Shown here in pieces: positions 7,989 to 16,375 of a stretch of DNA of 64,000 nucleotides. Within the stretch, counting starts at the first letter, position 1; each line of letters opens with the position of its first letter. Under the pieces are notes generated by a model. The model worked only from the letters and a program-made list of their open reading frames with translations, was not told the origin of the DNA and did no database searches. The stretch comes from Streptomyces sp. NBC_00094 (lineage in GTDB: Bacteria > Actinomycetota > Actinomycetes > Streptomycetales > Streptomycetaceae): NCBI RefSeq assembly GCF_026343125.1, contig NZ_JAPEMB010000001.1:7383501-7447500 (forward strand), in the 5' to 3' direction. The position numbers and the translations under genes were made by a program.

Positions 7989-8663
7989 TCATTCGCGGGT
8001 GAAGGGAGCCACGACGACATGCACCAGACTGTCGAGCAGGAGAGGGAGATCGGTGATCCGTCCCTCGTCGACCGCGCGATGAACCGCCGCGTGGACGGCT
8101 CCCACCACGATGTCCACCAGCTCGCCCCGCGCCACCCATGGTGGCCCCGGCGGCGCGTCCGCGAAGAACCGTCGAAAACTGGCCAGAAGTTCGGCACGGG
8201 CGCGGCGCCCCGCGGGCCCCACCGACTCGATCTCGACCACCATGGTGGCGAAGGCGGGGGTCTGCGTGAGCTGGGTCAGGAGCACCCTTAGCCCGGCCCG
8301 TACGGAGGCCGGCCAGTCCGCCGCGCCGCCCCCCTCGTCGTACGCCCGCTGCATGGCGCGCACCACGATCTGGGTGCCGCCCCGGTAGGCGGCGATGACG
8401 GCGTCCTCCTTGCCGGAGAACAGCTCGTAGAACACCGGGCGGGTCACTCCGGCCGCCCGGCAGATGTCGCTGATGCGCGCGCCGGCGTAGCCGTTCTCCG
8501 CGACCGTCCGGGCCACTCCGTCGAGCAGCCGTTCCCGCTGTCGGGAGGCCACTTGTTCGGGGGTCAGCCGGCGCGGCCCGGGGCGCAGGGAGCGCTCCGG
8601 TTCGCGGCCCGAACGGGCCCCCGGCAGGACGAGCCCCTCCTCGGCCTCGCGAGCACTCGTCAT
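7989..8663 (-). CDS. TetR-family transcriptional regulator
   Basis: A 224-residue regulator. The N-terminal TetR helix-turn-helix is clear (RERLLDGVARTVAENGYAG, ISDICRAAGVTRPVFYELF, KEDAVIAAY), and the C-terminal ligand domain is unclassified. ATG 8663 is chosen over the ATG three codons upstream because GGAAGG lies nine bases before it. It is on the same strand as, and upstream of, the DUF6230-DUF6114 operon and divergent from the secreted-protein gene at 9059, so it could control either. Confidence 0.85.
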   Translation of the reverse strand: MTSAREAEEGLVLPGARSGREPERSLRPGPRRLTPEQVASRQRERLLDGVARTVAENGYAGARISDICRAAGVTRPVFYELFSGKEDAVIAAYRGGTQIVVRAMQRAYDEGGGAADWPASVRAGLRVLLTQLTQTPAFATMVVEIESVGPAGRRARAELLASFRRFFADAPPGPPWVARGELVDIVVGAVHAAVHRAVDEGRITDLPLLLDSLVHVVVAPFTRE

Positions 8664-9058
8664 CGGCCACATCCTTCCGGGCTTGTTGACGTCGCATACT
8701 CGGCAGGATTACAACCCTCGTGGGTTTTCCTCTCGGTGCGCCGAGTGTCATCGGGTGTTCTCACGTGTTCGGTGGAGCCGCTCCCCGAGGGACGGGACGC
8801 GTCCCCACCGTGCACCGCACCGAGTATCACGCTCGCGCACCTCTCACGAACACCGCTGCCGGAGATCCGTGGCGCCGGATCGCTCCGGCGGCGGTCGTAC
8901 GCCGCTCATGCCCATGCCCATCCTCATGCCCGTGCGGCACCCCCCACCCCCTGGGCTCCCCACGCCCATGGGCGCCGCAGAGCACCGCCGGCACCGCAGA
9001 GCACCGCCAGCACCGCCGATCTCCGCACCCCCACCTCCGTACGGAAGGAAGCACCCCC
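8664..9058. promoter_or_regulatory. Divergent control region with AACCC-N4-GGGTT palindrome
   Basis: The 395 bp between the divergent TetR and secreted-protein genes. An AT-richer segment at 8690-8730 contains AACCC (8713-8717) and GGGTT (8722-8726) with a 4-nt spacer, a plausible autoregulatory site for TetR. Further right are imprecise GCACCGCC/GCACCGCAGA repeats (about 8970-9015), probably composition. No gene seen. Confidence 0.4.
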
Positions 9059-9727
9059 ATGCGCAAGCGCGCTCTCCTCGCGACCACCCTCCTCGCCGTC
9101 TCCGCCACACTGGCCGCGACCACGCAGGCCGGGGCCACCGGCTCCACCGCCGGCGAGGTCCTGACCACCGGCAGCGCCGGCGGCACCGCCGTCGCGATCG
9201 GCGACGTCCTCTCCGCCTCGCTCCCCACCGGGACCAAGGCCAGGATCGCCACCACGCAGGGCGGCTCCACCGGCATCACCTGCAGCACCTCGGCGTTCAC
9301 CGCCACCGTCACCGGCAACCCGGCCGCACCCGGCACCGCCACCGAGTCCGTCACGGCCCACACGCTCAGCAGCTGCACGACCAACATCATCGGCGCGACG
9401 GGCGTGCAGAGCATCACGGTGAACAACCTGCCGTTCAGCACCGCCGTCGTCTCCGGCGGGGCGCTCACCGTCACCGCGGGCGCCGCGGGCCCGATCCAGA
9501 CCACCCTGAAGATCAACAGCATCCTCGGCCTGATGACCTGCGTCTACCGGGCCGGCAGCCTGACCGCCACGCCCTCCAACACCGACAACTCGCTCACCTT
9601 CACCGACCAGCTGTTCACCAAGGTCAGCGGCCCCGGCATGTGTCCGGCCAACGGCTACTTCTCGGCGAAGTACGGACCCGTCCTGGACACCAGCCAGGCC
9701 GGCAGCCCCGCCGTCTTCGTGAACTGA
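9059..9727 (+). CDS. Secreted beta-rich protein, streptomycete-conserved type, function unknown
   Basis: A 222-residue exported protein. The ATG follows GGAAGGA and opens a signal peptide (MRKRALLATTLLAVSATLAA ... AGA). The mature part is rich in Thr, Ser, Gly and Ala with alternating hydrophobic residues, a beta-structure signature. Four Cys (in ITCST, SSCTT, MTCVY, GMCPA) could form two disulfides. Similar proteins are common in Streptomyces, and I know no function for them. A hairpin follows before the convergent regulator gene. Confidence 0.8.
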   Translation: MRKRALLATTLLAVSATLAATTQAGATGSTAGEVLTTGSAGGTAVAIGDVLSASLPTGTKARIATTQGGSTGITCSTSAFTATVTGNPAAPGTATESVTAHTLSSCTTNIIGATGVQSITVNNLPFSTAVVSGGALTVTAGAAGPIQTTLKINSILGLMTCVYRAGSLTATPSNTDNSLTFTDQLFTKVSGPGMCPANGYFSAKYGPVLDTSQAGSPAVFVN

Positions 9728-9739
9728 ACCCCGTCGTGG

Positions 9740-9775
9740 CCCCGCCCTCCCCGTGCGTACGGGGGAGGTCGGGGT
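9740..9775. terminator. Bidirectional terminator between convergent genes
   Basis: Imperfect GC hairpin: CCCCG...CCTCCCCGT pairs with ACGGGG(G)AGG...CGGGG around a GCGT loop. It fills the 48-bp gap between convergent stop codons at 9727 and 9776. Confidence 0.5.
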
Positions 9776-10234
9776 TCACGCGAAGATCCCGCTCCCGTGG
9801 GGGGCGTACAGGTCGAGGAGCCGGACCCGGGTCACGTTCAGGCGGTGGGCCAGGATCGACCCCACCCAGAACGTGACCGAGGCGCCGAACTCCGCGTCCG
9901 TGTGGCACATCGACCGGACGGCCGGGGCGTCGAACTCGTACGCCCTCACCGGCGTCATCGCCTCGGCCCCCGACTGGCACAGATACGGGGGGAACAGCCA
10001 GGAGAGACCGACCAGCTCGCCGTGGCGCAGGGTCTCGATCACCGGCGACCCGCGGCCCGGCACCCTGGCGTCGAGCGTCACCGCACCCGTCTTCACGATC
10101 CAGAACCGGTCGGCGTGCTGCTGCTCCTCGAACAGCCGGTGACCGGAATCGAAGTGCACGTCCTCGGCGAACGCCATCAGCCGCTCCCGGTGCTCCGGCG
10201 GCAACGTGCTGACCTTGGGCGCGGCATTGGTCAT
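9776..10234 (-). CDS. Cyclic-nucleotide-binding (Crp-like) domain protein without DNA-binding domain
   Basis: A 152-residue protein; ATG 10234 follows GAGGAGGG. It is essentially one cNMP-binding beta-roll: LPPEHRERLMAFAEDVHFDSGHRLFEE, FWIVKTGAVTLDA, GELVGLSWLFPPY, AYEFDAPAVRSM. It ends with helix alpha-C (HRLNVTRVRLLDLYAP) and lacks the winged helix of Crp/Fnr regulators. The canonical PxGE(x)R cassette is replaced by GELVGLSWLF, so ligand binding is uncertain. A role as a sensory or protein-interaction module is an inference. The upstream intergenic region holds a large palindrome shared with the divergent hydrolase gene. Confidence 0.8.
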   Translation of the reverse strand: MTNAAPKVSTLPPEHRERLMAFAEDVHFDSGHRLFEEQQHADRFWIVKTGAVTLDARVPGRGSPVIETLRHGELVGLSWLFPPYLCQSGAEAMTPVRAYEFDAPAVRSMCHTDAEFGASVTFWVGSILAHRLNVTRVRLLDLYAPHGSGIFA

Positions 10235-10271
10235 GGCGGACCCTCCTCGGACGCTCGGCTCCCACCCCCAG

Positions 10272-10315
10272 TGTCCGCCCGCCCGTCCCCGCGCGCAGGG
10301 ACGGGCGGGCGGACA
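10272..10315. repeat. 18-bp perfect inverted repeat in divergent promoter region
   Basis: Arms 10272-10289 (TGTCCGCCCGCCCGTCCC) and 10298-10315 pair perfectly around an 8-nt loop, between the divergent cNMP-domain and hydrolase genes. It is followed at 10327-10356 by two exact copies of a 15-mer (GGTCGGGCGAACGGC). It could be an operator or a bidirectional attenuator. Confidence 0.8.
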
Positions 10316-10462
10316 GGCGCGAAGGAGGTCGGGCGAACGGCGGTCGGGCGAACGGCGGAGACGGACATGCGGGGCGAGCGCCGCGCACGTAGCGTGGCCG
10401 CGGGGAGACGGGGCGGGAGCAGGGGCGGGATCCATCCCTCACGCAGATCGGTTCGGAAACCC

Positions 10463-11158
10463 ATGGCAGACAAGCCCACGATCGTCCTCGTGCACGGATT
10501 CTGGGGCGGCGCCGCCCACTGGTCGAAAGTCATCGTCGAGCTCCACCGGCGGGGCTACGACAAGCTGCACGCCGTCGAGAACCCGCTCACCGCGCTCGCC
10601 GACGACGCCGAGCGCACCCGGAAGATGATCAAGCAGGTCGACGGGCCCGTGGTCCTCGTCGGGCACTCCTACGGCGGCGCCGTCATCACCGAGGCCGGTG
10701 ACCTGCCGAACGTGAAGGGTCTGGTCTACGTCGCGGCGTTCGCCCCGGACGCGGGGGAGAGCCCGGGACAGATCACCCAGGAGATGCCGCCGGCCGCCTT
10801 CGACAACATCGTCCCCGACTCGGACGGCTACCTCTGGATCAAGCAGGAGGCCTTCCACGACAGCTTCGCCCAGGACCTGACCCAGGAGGAAGCGCTGGTC
10901 ATGGCCGTCACCCAGAAGGCACCGCTGGCCTCCACCTTCGGCGACACGGTCACCGCCCCGGCCTGGCGGGTCAAGCCGTGCTGGTACCAGGTCTCGACCC
11001 AGGACCGCATGATCCACCCCGACAACGAGCGCCGCATGGCGCAGCGCATGGAGCCGCGCAAGACCATCGAGCTGGACGCGAGCCACGCCTCGCTCGCCTC
11101 CCGGCCGGTCGAGGTCTGCGACCTCATCGAGCTCGCCGTACGGGAGACCGCCGGCTGA
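10463..11158 (+). CDS. Alpha/beta hydrolase
   Basis: A 231-residue cytoplasmic hydrolase. Motifs are IVLVHGFWGGAAHW (oxyanion hole), GHSYGGAV (nucleophile elbow, catalytic Ser), a late acid segment (STQDRMIHPDNE) and the catalytic His in DASHASLAS. Length and layout match small esterase/EstC-like alpha/beta hydrolases; the substrate is unknown. ATG 10463 is preceded by GGAAACCC. A hairpin at 11261-11299 follows. Confidence 0.85.
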   Translation: MADKPTIVLVHGFWGGAAHWSKVIVELHRRGYDKLHAVENPLTALADDAERTRKMIKQVDGPVVLVGHSYGGAVITEAGDLPNVKGLVYVAAFAPDAGESPGQITQEMPPAAFDNIVPDSDGYLWIKQEAFHDSFAQDLTQEEALVMAVTQKAPLASTFGDTVTAPAWRVKPCWYQVSTQDRMIHPDNERRMAQRMEPRKTIELDASHASLASRPVEVCDLIELAVRETAG

Positions 11159-11260
11159 CGTGCCCGAGCGGCACGGCCGCTCACCCGCGGCCCTTCACCT
11201 CGGGCCCCCGGCCCCCGGCCGTCGGCCCGCGGCTCTCCGCCCTCTCCCCGCCACCCCCCG

Positions 11261-11299
11261 CCCTCCGCCCGGCCCGGCGTGCGCGCGCCGGGTGGAGGG
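11261..11299. terminator. Hairpin downstream of the hydrolase gene
   Basis: Arms CCCTCCGCCCGGC (11261-11273) and GCCGGGTGGAGGG (11287-11299) pair at 12 of 13 positions. It lies between the hydrolase and the glu operon and probably separates the two units. Confidence 0.5.
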
Positions 11300-11356
11300 C
11301 GGAGCATGAACGTGAGGAGGGAGCGGCAAACGGGGGCGTGACCCTTGGAGGGTGCC

Positions 11357-12112
11357 ATGCCCGTCCCGGCAGGCGGCGACGCGCTCGTCGTGCTGAGCGG
11401 CGTCGACAAGCACTTCGGCACCCTGCACGTCCTCCAGTCCATCGACCTGACGGTGCACCGCGGTGAGGTGGTCGTCGTCATCGGGCCGTCCGGCGGGGGA
11501 AAGTCGACGCTCTGCCGGGCGATCAACCGCCTGGAGACCGTCGACTCGGGTGAGATCGTCATCGACGGGCGTCCCCTCCCGGCCGAGGGCCGCGAACTCG
11601 CGGCCCTGCGGGCCGACGTCGGCATGGTCTTCCAGTCCTTCAACCTCTTCGCGCACAAGACCGTGCTCGACAACGTCACCCTGGGCCAGATCAAGGTCCG
11701 CAAGAAGGACAAGAAGGCCGCCGAGCAGCGCGCCCGCGCCCTGCTCGACCGGGTCGGGGTCGCCGAACAGGCGGACAAGTACCCGGCCCAGCTCTCCGGC
11801 GGCCAGCAGCAGCGCGTGGCGATCGCCCGCGCCCTCGCCATGGATCCGAAGGTGATGCTCTTCGACGAGCCGACCTCCGCGCTCGACCCCGAGATGATCA
11901 ACGAGGTCCTGGAGGTCATGCAGCAACTCGCCCGGGACGGCATGACGATGGTGGTCGTCACCCATGAGATGGGCTTCGCCCGCTCCGCCGCCAACCGCGT
12001 GGTCTTCATGGCCGACGGACGCATCGTCGAGGAGACGACCCCGGACGAGTTCTTCAACAATCCGCGCAGCGACCGGGCCAAGGACTTCCTGTCCAAGATC
12101 CTTCACCACTGA
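11357..12112 (+). CDS. gluA: Glutamate ABC transporter ATP-binding protein
   Basis: The 251-residue ATPase of a polar amino-acid importer, closely matching actinobacterial GluA (FGTLHVLQSIDL, ADVGMVFQSFNLF, DPEMINEVLEVM, RAKDFLSKIL). Walker A is GPSGGGKST, the signature LSGGQQQR, Walker B VMLFDEP and the switch His THEMG. ATG 11357 has GGAGG six bases upstream and is preferred over a TTG at 11345. It is the first gene of the gluABCD-type operon and energises uptake through the GluC/GluD permeases. Confidence 0.9.
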   Translation: MPVPAGGDALVVLSGVDKHFGTLHVLQSIDLTVHRGEVVVVIGPSGGGKSTLCRAINRLETVDSGEIVIDGRPLPAEGRELAALRADVGMVFQSFNLFAHKTVLDNVTLGQIKVRKKDKKAAEQRARALLDRVGVAEQADKYPAQLSGGQQQRVAIARALAMDPKVMLFDEPTSALDPEMINEVLEVMQQLARDGMTMVVVTHEMGFARSAANRVVFMADGRIVEETTPDEFFNNPRSDRAKDFLSKILHH

Positions 12113-12162
12113 GCCGCGGCCGTCGCCCGATCCCCGATCAGCAGCCCCCAGGGGTGATCCAT

Positions 12163-13020
12163 ATGAACCCGCTCAGGACCGGCAGGGCCACCGTCGCCGT
12201 CGCCGCGGCAGTCGTCCTCTCCTTCACCTCCGCAGGATTCGCCTCCGGCGCGTCCGGCGCGGCCGGGGACGTACCCCGCGACCACGGTGGCGACGAGATC
12301 ACCGTCGGCATCAAGTACGACCAGCCCGGCATCGGCCTGAAGACCCCCGACGGCACGTACACGGGCTTCGACGTCGACGTGGCGACGTACATCGCCAAGG
12401 AGCTCGGCCACGACCCGTCCGACATCGTGTGGAAGGAGGCCAAGAGCGCCGACCGGGAGACGCTGCTCCAGCGCGGTGACGTGGACTTCATCGCGGCCTC
12501 GTACTCGATCAACGACAAGCGGTTGGAGAAGGTCGACTTCGCGGGTCCGTACCTCCTGGCCCACCAGGACGTCTTGATCCGGGCCGACGACGACTCGATC
12601 AAGCAGCCGTCCGACCTGAACAACAAGAAGCTCTGCTCGGTCACCGGCTCGACGTCCGCGCAGAACGTCAAGGACAAGATCGCCCCGGACGCCCAGCTCC
12701 AGGAGTACGGCGGCTACTCCGAGTGCCTGACCGGCCTGGAGAACGGTGTCATCGACGCCGTCACCACCGACGACTCGATCCTCGCGGGCTACGCCTCGCA
12801 GGCCGAGTTCAAGGACAAGTTCAAGCTCGGCGGCTTCAAGATGAGCAACGAGAACTACGGCATCGGCGTCCAGAAGGGCAGCGACCTCAAGGCCAAGATC
12901 AACACCGCCCTGGAGAAGATGGTCGCCGACGGCTCCTGGGACGCGGCGGTGGAGAAGAACTTCGGCCCCGCCGGCTACCAGAACGAACCCGCCCCGCAGA
13001 TCGGCGTCATCGTGAAGTGA
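12163..13020 (+). CDS. gluB: Glutamate-type ABC transporter substrate-binding protein
   Basis: A 285-residue SBP_bac_3 protein that captures glutamate or a related amino acid outside the cell. Typical segments are ITVGIKYDQPGIGLKTPDGTY, GFDVDVATYIAKELG, DFIAASYSINDKRLEKVDFAGPY and NENYGIGVQKGSDLKAKIN. The N-terminus has a Sec-type signal (TVAVAAAVVLSFTSAGFASG) but no lipobox Cys, which is unusual because Gram-positive binding proteins are normally lipid-anchored. ATG 12163 is chosen; GTG 12154 would add three codons. It lies 50 bp after gluA. Confidence 0.9.
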   Translation: MNPLRTGRATVAVAAAVVLSFTSAGFASGASGAAGDVPRDHGGDEITVGIKYDQPGIGLKTPDGTYTGFDVDVATYIAKELGHDPSDIVWKEAKSADRETLLQRGDVDFIAASYSINDKRLEKVDFAGPYLLAHQDVLIRADDDSIKQPSDLNNKKLCSVTGSTSAQNVKDKIAPDAQLQEYGGYSECLTGLENGVIDAVTTDDSILAGYASQAEFKDKFKLGGFKMSNENYGIGVQKGSDLKAKINTALEKMVADGSWDAAVEKNFGPAGYQNEPAPQIGVIVK

Positions 13021-13030
13021 GCGGGCCGTC

Positions 13031-13696
13031 GTGTTCGACTTCCTCCAGGGGTACGACCTGCTCGGAGCCTTCTGGGTGACGGTGCAGCTCACCGTCTACT
13101 CCGCGATCGGCTCCCTCGTCTGGGGGACGCTGCTGGCCGCCATGCGCGTCAGCCCCGTCCCCCTCATGCGGGGCTTCGGCACCGCCTACGTCAACATCGT
13201 CCGCAACATCCCCCTCACCGTCATCATCGTCTTCACCTCCCTCGGGCTCTTCCAGACGCTCGGAGTCAGCCTCGGCGCCGACAGGTTCACCACGATCAAC
13301 TTCCGGCTCGCCGTCCTCGGCCTCACGGCCTACACGAGCGCCTTCGTCTGCGAGGCGGTCCGCTCGGGCATCAACACCGTCCCCCTCGGACAGGTCGAGG
13401 CGGCCCGCGCCATCGGACTGAGCTTCCCGCAGGTGCTGCGCCTGATCGTGCTCCCCCAGGCCTTCCGCTCCGTCGTCGGCCCGCTCGCCAACGTCCTGAT
13501 CGCCCTCACCAAGAACACCACCGTGGCCGCCGCGATCGGCGTCGCCGAAGCGGCCCTGCTGATGCGCGAGATGATCGAGAACGAGGCCCAACTCATCCTC
13601 ATCTCCGCGATCTTCGCCGTCGGCTTCCTCTGCCTCACCCTGCCCACCGGGCTGTTCCTCGGCTGGGTGGCCAAGAAGGTGGCGGTGAAACGGTGA
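13031..13696 (+). CDS. gluC: Glutamate-type ABC transporter permease
   Basis: A 221-residue inner-membrane permease of the His/Glu/Gln/Arg family with about five hydrophobic segments. The EAA loop is clear (EAARAIGLSFPQVLRLIVLPQAFRSVVGPL). It begins with GTG ten bases after gluB and overlaps gluD by four bases (GTGA). It forms the membrane channel with GluD. Confidence 0.9.
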   Translation: MFDFLQGYDLLGAFWVTVQLTVYSAIGSLVWGTLLAAMRVSPVPLMRGFGTAYVNIVRNIPLTVIIVFTSLGLFQTLGVSLGADRFTTINFRLAVLGLTAYTSAFVCEAVRSGINTVPLGQVEAARAIGLSFPQVLRLIVLPQAFRSVVGPLANVLIALTKNTTVAAAIGVAEAALLMREMIENEAQLILISAIFAVGFLCLTLPTGLFLGWVAKKVAVKR

Positions 13697-14616
13697 AGGA
13701 CAGACCGACGGTCCTCTACGACGTCCCCGGGCCGCGCGCCCGGCGGCGCAACCTCCTCTGGACCCTGCTGTTCCTGGTCGCCCTCGCCGCCGTGGTGTGG
13801 TGGGTCGTCTCGAGCCTCGCCGAGAAGGGCCAGCTCGAATGGTCCAAATGGGCGCCCTTCTTCACCGACGCCCGCGTCTGGGAGACGTACCTCCTGCCCG
13901 CCCTCAAGAACACCGTGATCGCCGCCGCGCTCGCCATGGTGATCGCCCTGCCCCTCGGCGCCTTCCTCGGCATCTCCCGCCTCTCCGAACACCGCTGGCT
14001 GCGCGGCGCGGCCGGCAGCGTCGTCGAGTTCTTCCGGGCCATCCCCGTCCTGATCCTCATGCTCTTCGCCGACGCCGCGTACTCCGAGTTCACCGACATC
14101 AGCCCGGACGTCCGCCCCCTGTACGCGGTGGTCACCGGCCTCGTCCTCTACAACGCCTCCGTACTCGCCGAGGTCGTCCGCGCCGGAATCCTCTCCCTGC
14201 CCAGCGGCCAGACCGACGCGGCGAAGGCCATCGGCATGCGCAAGGGCCAGACCATGACGTACGTCCTGCTCCCGCAGGCGGTCACCGCCATGCTGCCGGC
14301 CCTCGTCAGCCAGCTCGTCGTCATCGTCAAGGACACCGCCCTCGGCGGCGCGATGCTGGGCTTCTCCGAACTCCTCGCCTCCGTCCGTCCGATGAGCGCC
14401 AACTACGGCGCGAACACGATCGCCTGCTTCACCGTCGTCGCCGTCATCTTCGTCGCCCTCAACTTCGCGCTCACCACCTTCGCCTCCTGGCTCGAAGGCC
14501 GGCTGCGGCGCGGCAAGAAGTCCACGGGCGCGGTCGTCGGTGCCGGGGCCGTCGAGGAGCTCGCGACCCCGGGCGAGCACCTGGAAGGCCCAGCGCCGCC
14601 GCCGGACACGCGGTAG
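13693..14616 (+). CDS. gluD: Glutamate-type ABC transporter permease
   Basis: A 307-residue permease, GTG start overlapping the gluC stop. It has an N-terminal signal anchor (LLWTLLFLVALAAVVWWVV), an EAA loop (DAAKAIGMRKGQTMTYVLLPQAVTAMLPAL) and a longer polar C-terminal tail than GluC. It is the last gene of the operon; a weak hairpin (GGCGGC...GCCGCC-type) lies in the following 93 bp. Confidence 0.9.
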   Translation: MKDRPTVLYDVPGPRARRRNLLWTLLFLVALAAVVWWVVSSLAEKGQLEWSKWAPFFTDARVWETYLLPALKNTVIAAALAMVIALPLGAFLGISRLSEHRWLRGAAGSVVEFFRAIPVLILMLFADAAYSEFTDISPDVRPLYAVVTGLVLYNASVLAEVVRAGILSLPSGQTDAAKAIGMRKGQTMTYVLLPQAVTAMLPALVSQLVVIVKDTALGGAMLGFSELLASVRPMSANYGANTIACFTVVAVIFVALNFALTTFASWLEGRLRRGKKSTGAVVGAGAVEELATPGEHLEGPAPPPDTR

Positions 14617-14709
14617 GGCCTGTCCGGCCGATCACGGCGGCGCACCCCGGGTTCCGCCGCGCGGGTGAAGGCACCCATCCGAGGGGCCGGGCGTGCCGAA
14701 GTACTCACC

Positions 14710-16293
14710 ATGAACGCCACCAGGACCGCGCGCGAACCCGCCTACGCGCCCACCCGCACCGACCGGCTGCTCGCCGCGGTCGGCGGTCTCGTCGCCGCGT
14801 ACGTCTCCCTCGCCGTCGCCGACCTCGTCGCCTCCCGGGTACGGCCCGAGGCCGCCCCCGTCCCGGCCGTCGGCGGCGCCGTCGTCGACCGGACCCCGGC
14901 CGGCCTCAAGGAGTGGGCGATCCGCGCCTTCGGCGAGAGCGACAAGGCGGTCCTCCAGCTCGGCATCCTGCTCCTCCTCGGCCTGCCGGCCGCCGGGATC
15001 GGGCTGCTCGCGCTCCGCCACCGGGCGGCCGGCTCGGCGGCGGTCGGCGCCTTCGGCCTCCTCGGCGCGCTCGCCGCCGTCACCCGCCCCGACTCGGACT
15101 CGGCCCTGGACGCCGTCCCCTCCCTCGTCGGCGCCGCCGTCGGCGCGGCCCTGCTGTACGTCCTCATCGGGCGGCTCCTCGCCCCGAGGCCCGGTGCCGC
15201 CCAGGCCGACCGGCGCGGCTTCCTGATCGTCGCCGCGTCCGCCGGGCTCGCCGCGACCGGCGCCGCCGCTCTCGGCCGGGCCGTCGGCTCACCCGTGGAG
15301 GAGAACGCGACCGCCTCCCGGGCGGCACTCCGACTGCCCCGGCCGGTGTCCCCCGCCCCGCCCGTACCCGCCGGAGCCCAGCTCCGCGTTCCCGGCATCA
15401 GCCCCTTCCTCACCCCCAACCGCGACTTCTACCGCGTCGACACCGCGCTCGTGGTCCCCAAGGTCGACGCCGGCCGCTGGCGGCTGCGCCTCCACGGCAG
15501 CGGCGTGCGCGAGGAACGCACCTTCACCCTGCCGGAGTTGACGGCACGCAGGATCGTGGAGCGGGACATCACGCTCGCGTGCGTCTCCAACGAGGTCGGC
15601 GGCCCCTACGTCGGCAACGCCCGCTGGCTCGGCGTCCACCTCGCCGACCTGCTCCGCGAGGCCGGCGTCCGCCCGCCCTCCGAGGGCGGGCCCGCCGACC
15701 AGCTCGTCGCCCGCTCCGTCGACGGCATGACCATCGGCACCCCCGTCGAGGAGGTCATGGACGGCCGCGACGCCCTCCTCGCCTTCGGGATGAACGGGGA
15801 ACCCCTGCCCTTCACCCACGGCTTCCCCGTCCGCATGATCGTTCCCGGTCTGTACGGATACGTCTCCGCCTGCAAGTGGATCGCCTCGATCGAGCTCACC
15901 ACCTTCGACGCGTACGACGCCTACTGGGTCCCGCGCGGCTGGGCCGCCGAGGCCCCCGTCAAGACCCAGTCCCGCATCGACACCCCCCGCCCCCTCGCCC
16001 GGCCCGCCGCCGGCACCGTCATGATCGCCGGGGTGGCCTGGGCCCAGCACCGGGGCATCACCCGGGTCGAGGTACGGATCGACGACGGGACCTGGCGGGA
16101 CGCCCGGCTCGCCGCCGAGGACAGCCGCGACACCTGGCGCCAGTGGACGTACCCCTGGGAGGCGACCCCGGGTCGGCACACCCTCACCGTCCGCGCCACC
16201 GACGGCACCGGCGCCACCCAGCCCGAACGGCGCACCGGCACGATGCCCGACGGGGCCCAGGGATGGCACTCGGTCGTCGTCACGGTGGCGTGA
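14710..16293 (+). CDS. Membrane-anchored molybdopterin-dependent oxidoreductase (sulfite-oxidase family)
   Basis: A 527-residue protein. The first ~190 residues hold about four hydrophobic helices, then a basic junction (ADRRGFLIVAASAGLAA) resembling a Tat-like signal before an extracytoplasmic molybdoenzyme domain. The family's Mo-coordinating Cys is in TLACVSNEVGG. Downstream are GMNGEPLPFTHGFPVRMIVPGLYGY and a C-terminal dimerisation Ig-like domain (GVAWAQHRGITRVEVRIDDG). Electron donor and physiological substrate are unknown. ATG 14710 is preferred; an upstream GTG (14665) has no ribosome site. It is followed 65-80 bp later by the STAND ATPase gene. Confidence 0.88.
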   Translation: MNATRTAREPAYAPTRTDRLLAAVGGLVAAYVSLAVADLVASRVRPEAAPVPAVGGAVVDRTPAGLKEWAIRAFGESDKAVLQLGILLLLGLPAAGIGLLALRHRAAGSAAVGAFGLLGALAAVTRPDSDSALDAVPSLVGAAVGAALLYVLIGRLLAPRPGAAQADRRGFLIVAASAGLAATGAAALGRAVGSPVEENATASRAALRLPRPVSPAPPVPAGAQLRVPGISPFLTPNRDFYRVDTALVVPKVDAGRWRLRLHGSGVREERTFTLPELTARRIVERDITLACVSNEVGGPYVGNARWLGVHLADLLREAGVRPPSEGGPADQLVARSVDGMTIGTPVEEVMDGRDALLAFGMNGEPLPFTHGFPVRMIVPGLYGYVSACKWIASIELTTFDAYDAYWVPRGWAAEAPVKTQSRIDTPRPLARPAAGTVMIAGVAWAQHRGITRVEVRIDDGTWRDARLAAEDSRDTWRQWTYPWEATPGRHTLTVRATDGTGATQPERRTGTMPDGAQGWHSVVVTVA

Positions 16294-16375
16294 CGAGAGG
16301 GCGACGGGAAGTGACGAAGCGTAACGAAGCGGCTCCGCAGGTCCGTTCGAGCCCTCTATGAGGGAGACTGCTCCC

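Noticed and set aside
8970..9015. GCACCGCC/GCACCGCAGA short repeats as an operator
   Set aside because: Imprecise and indistinguishable from composition bias.
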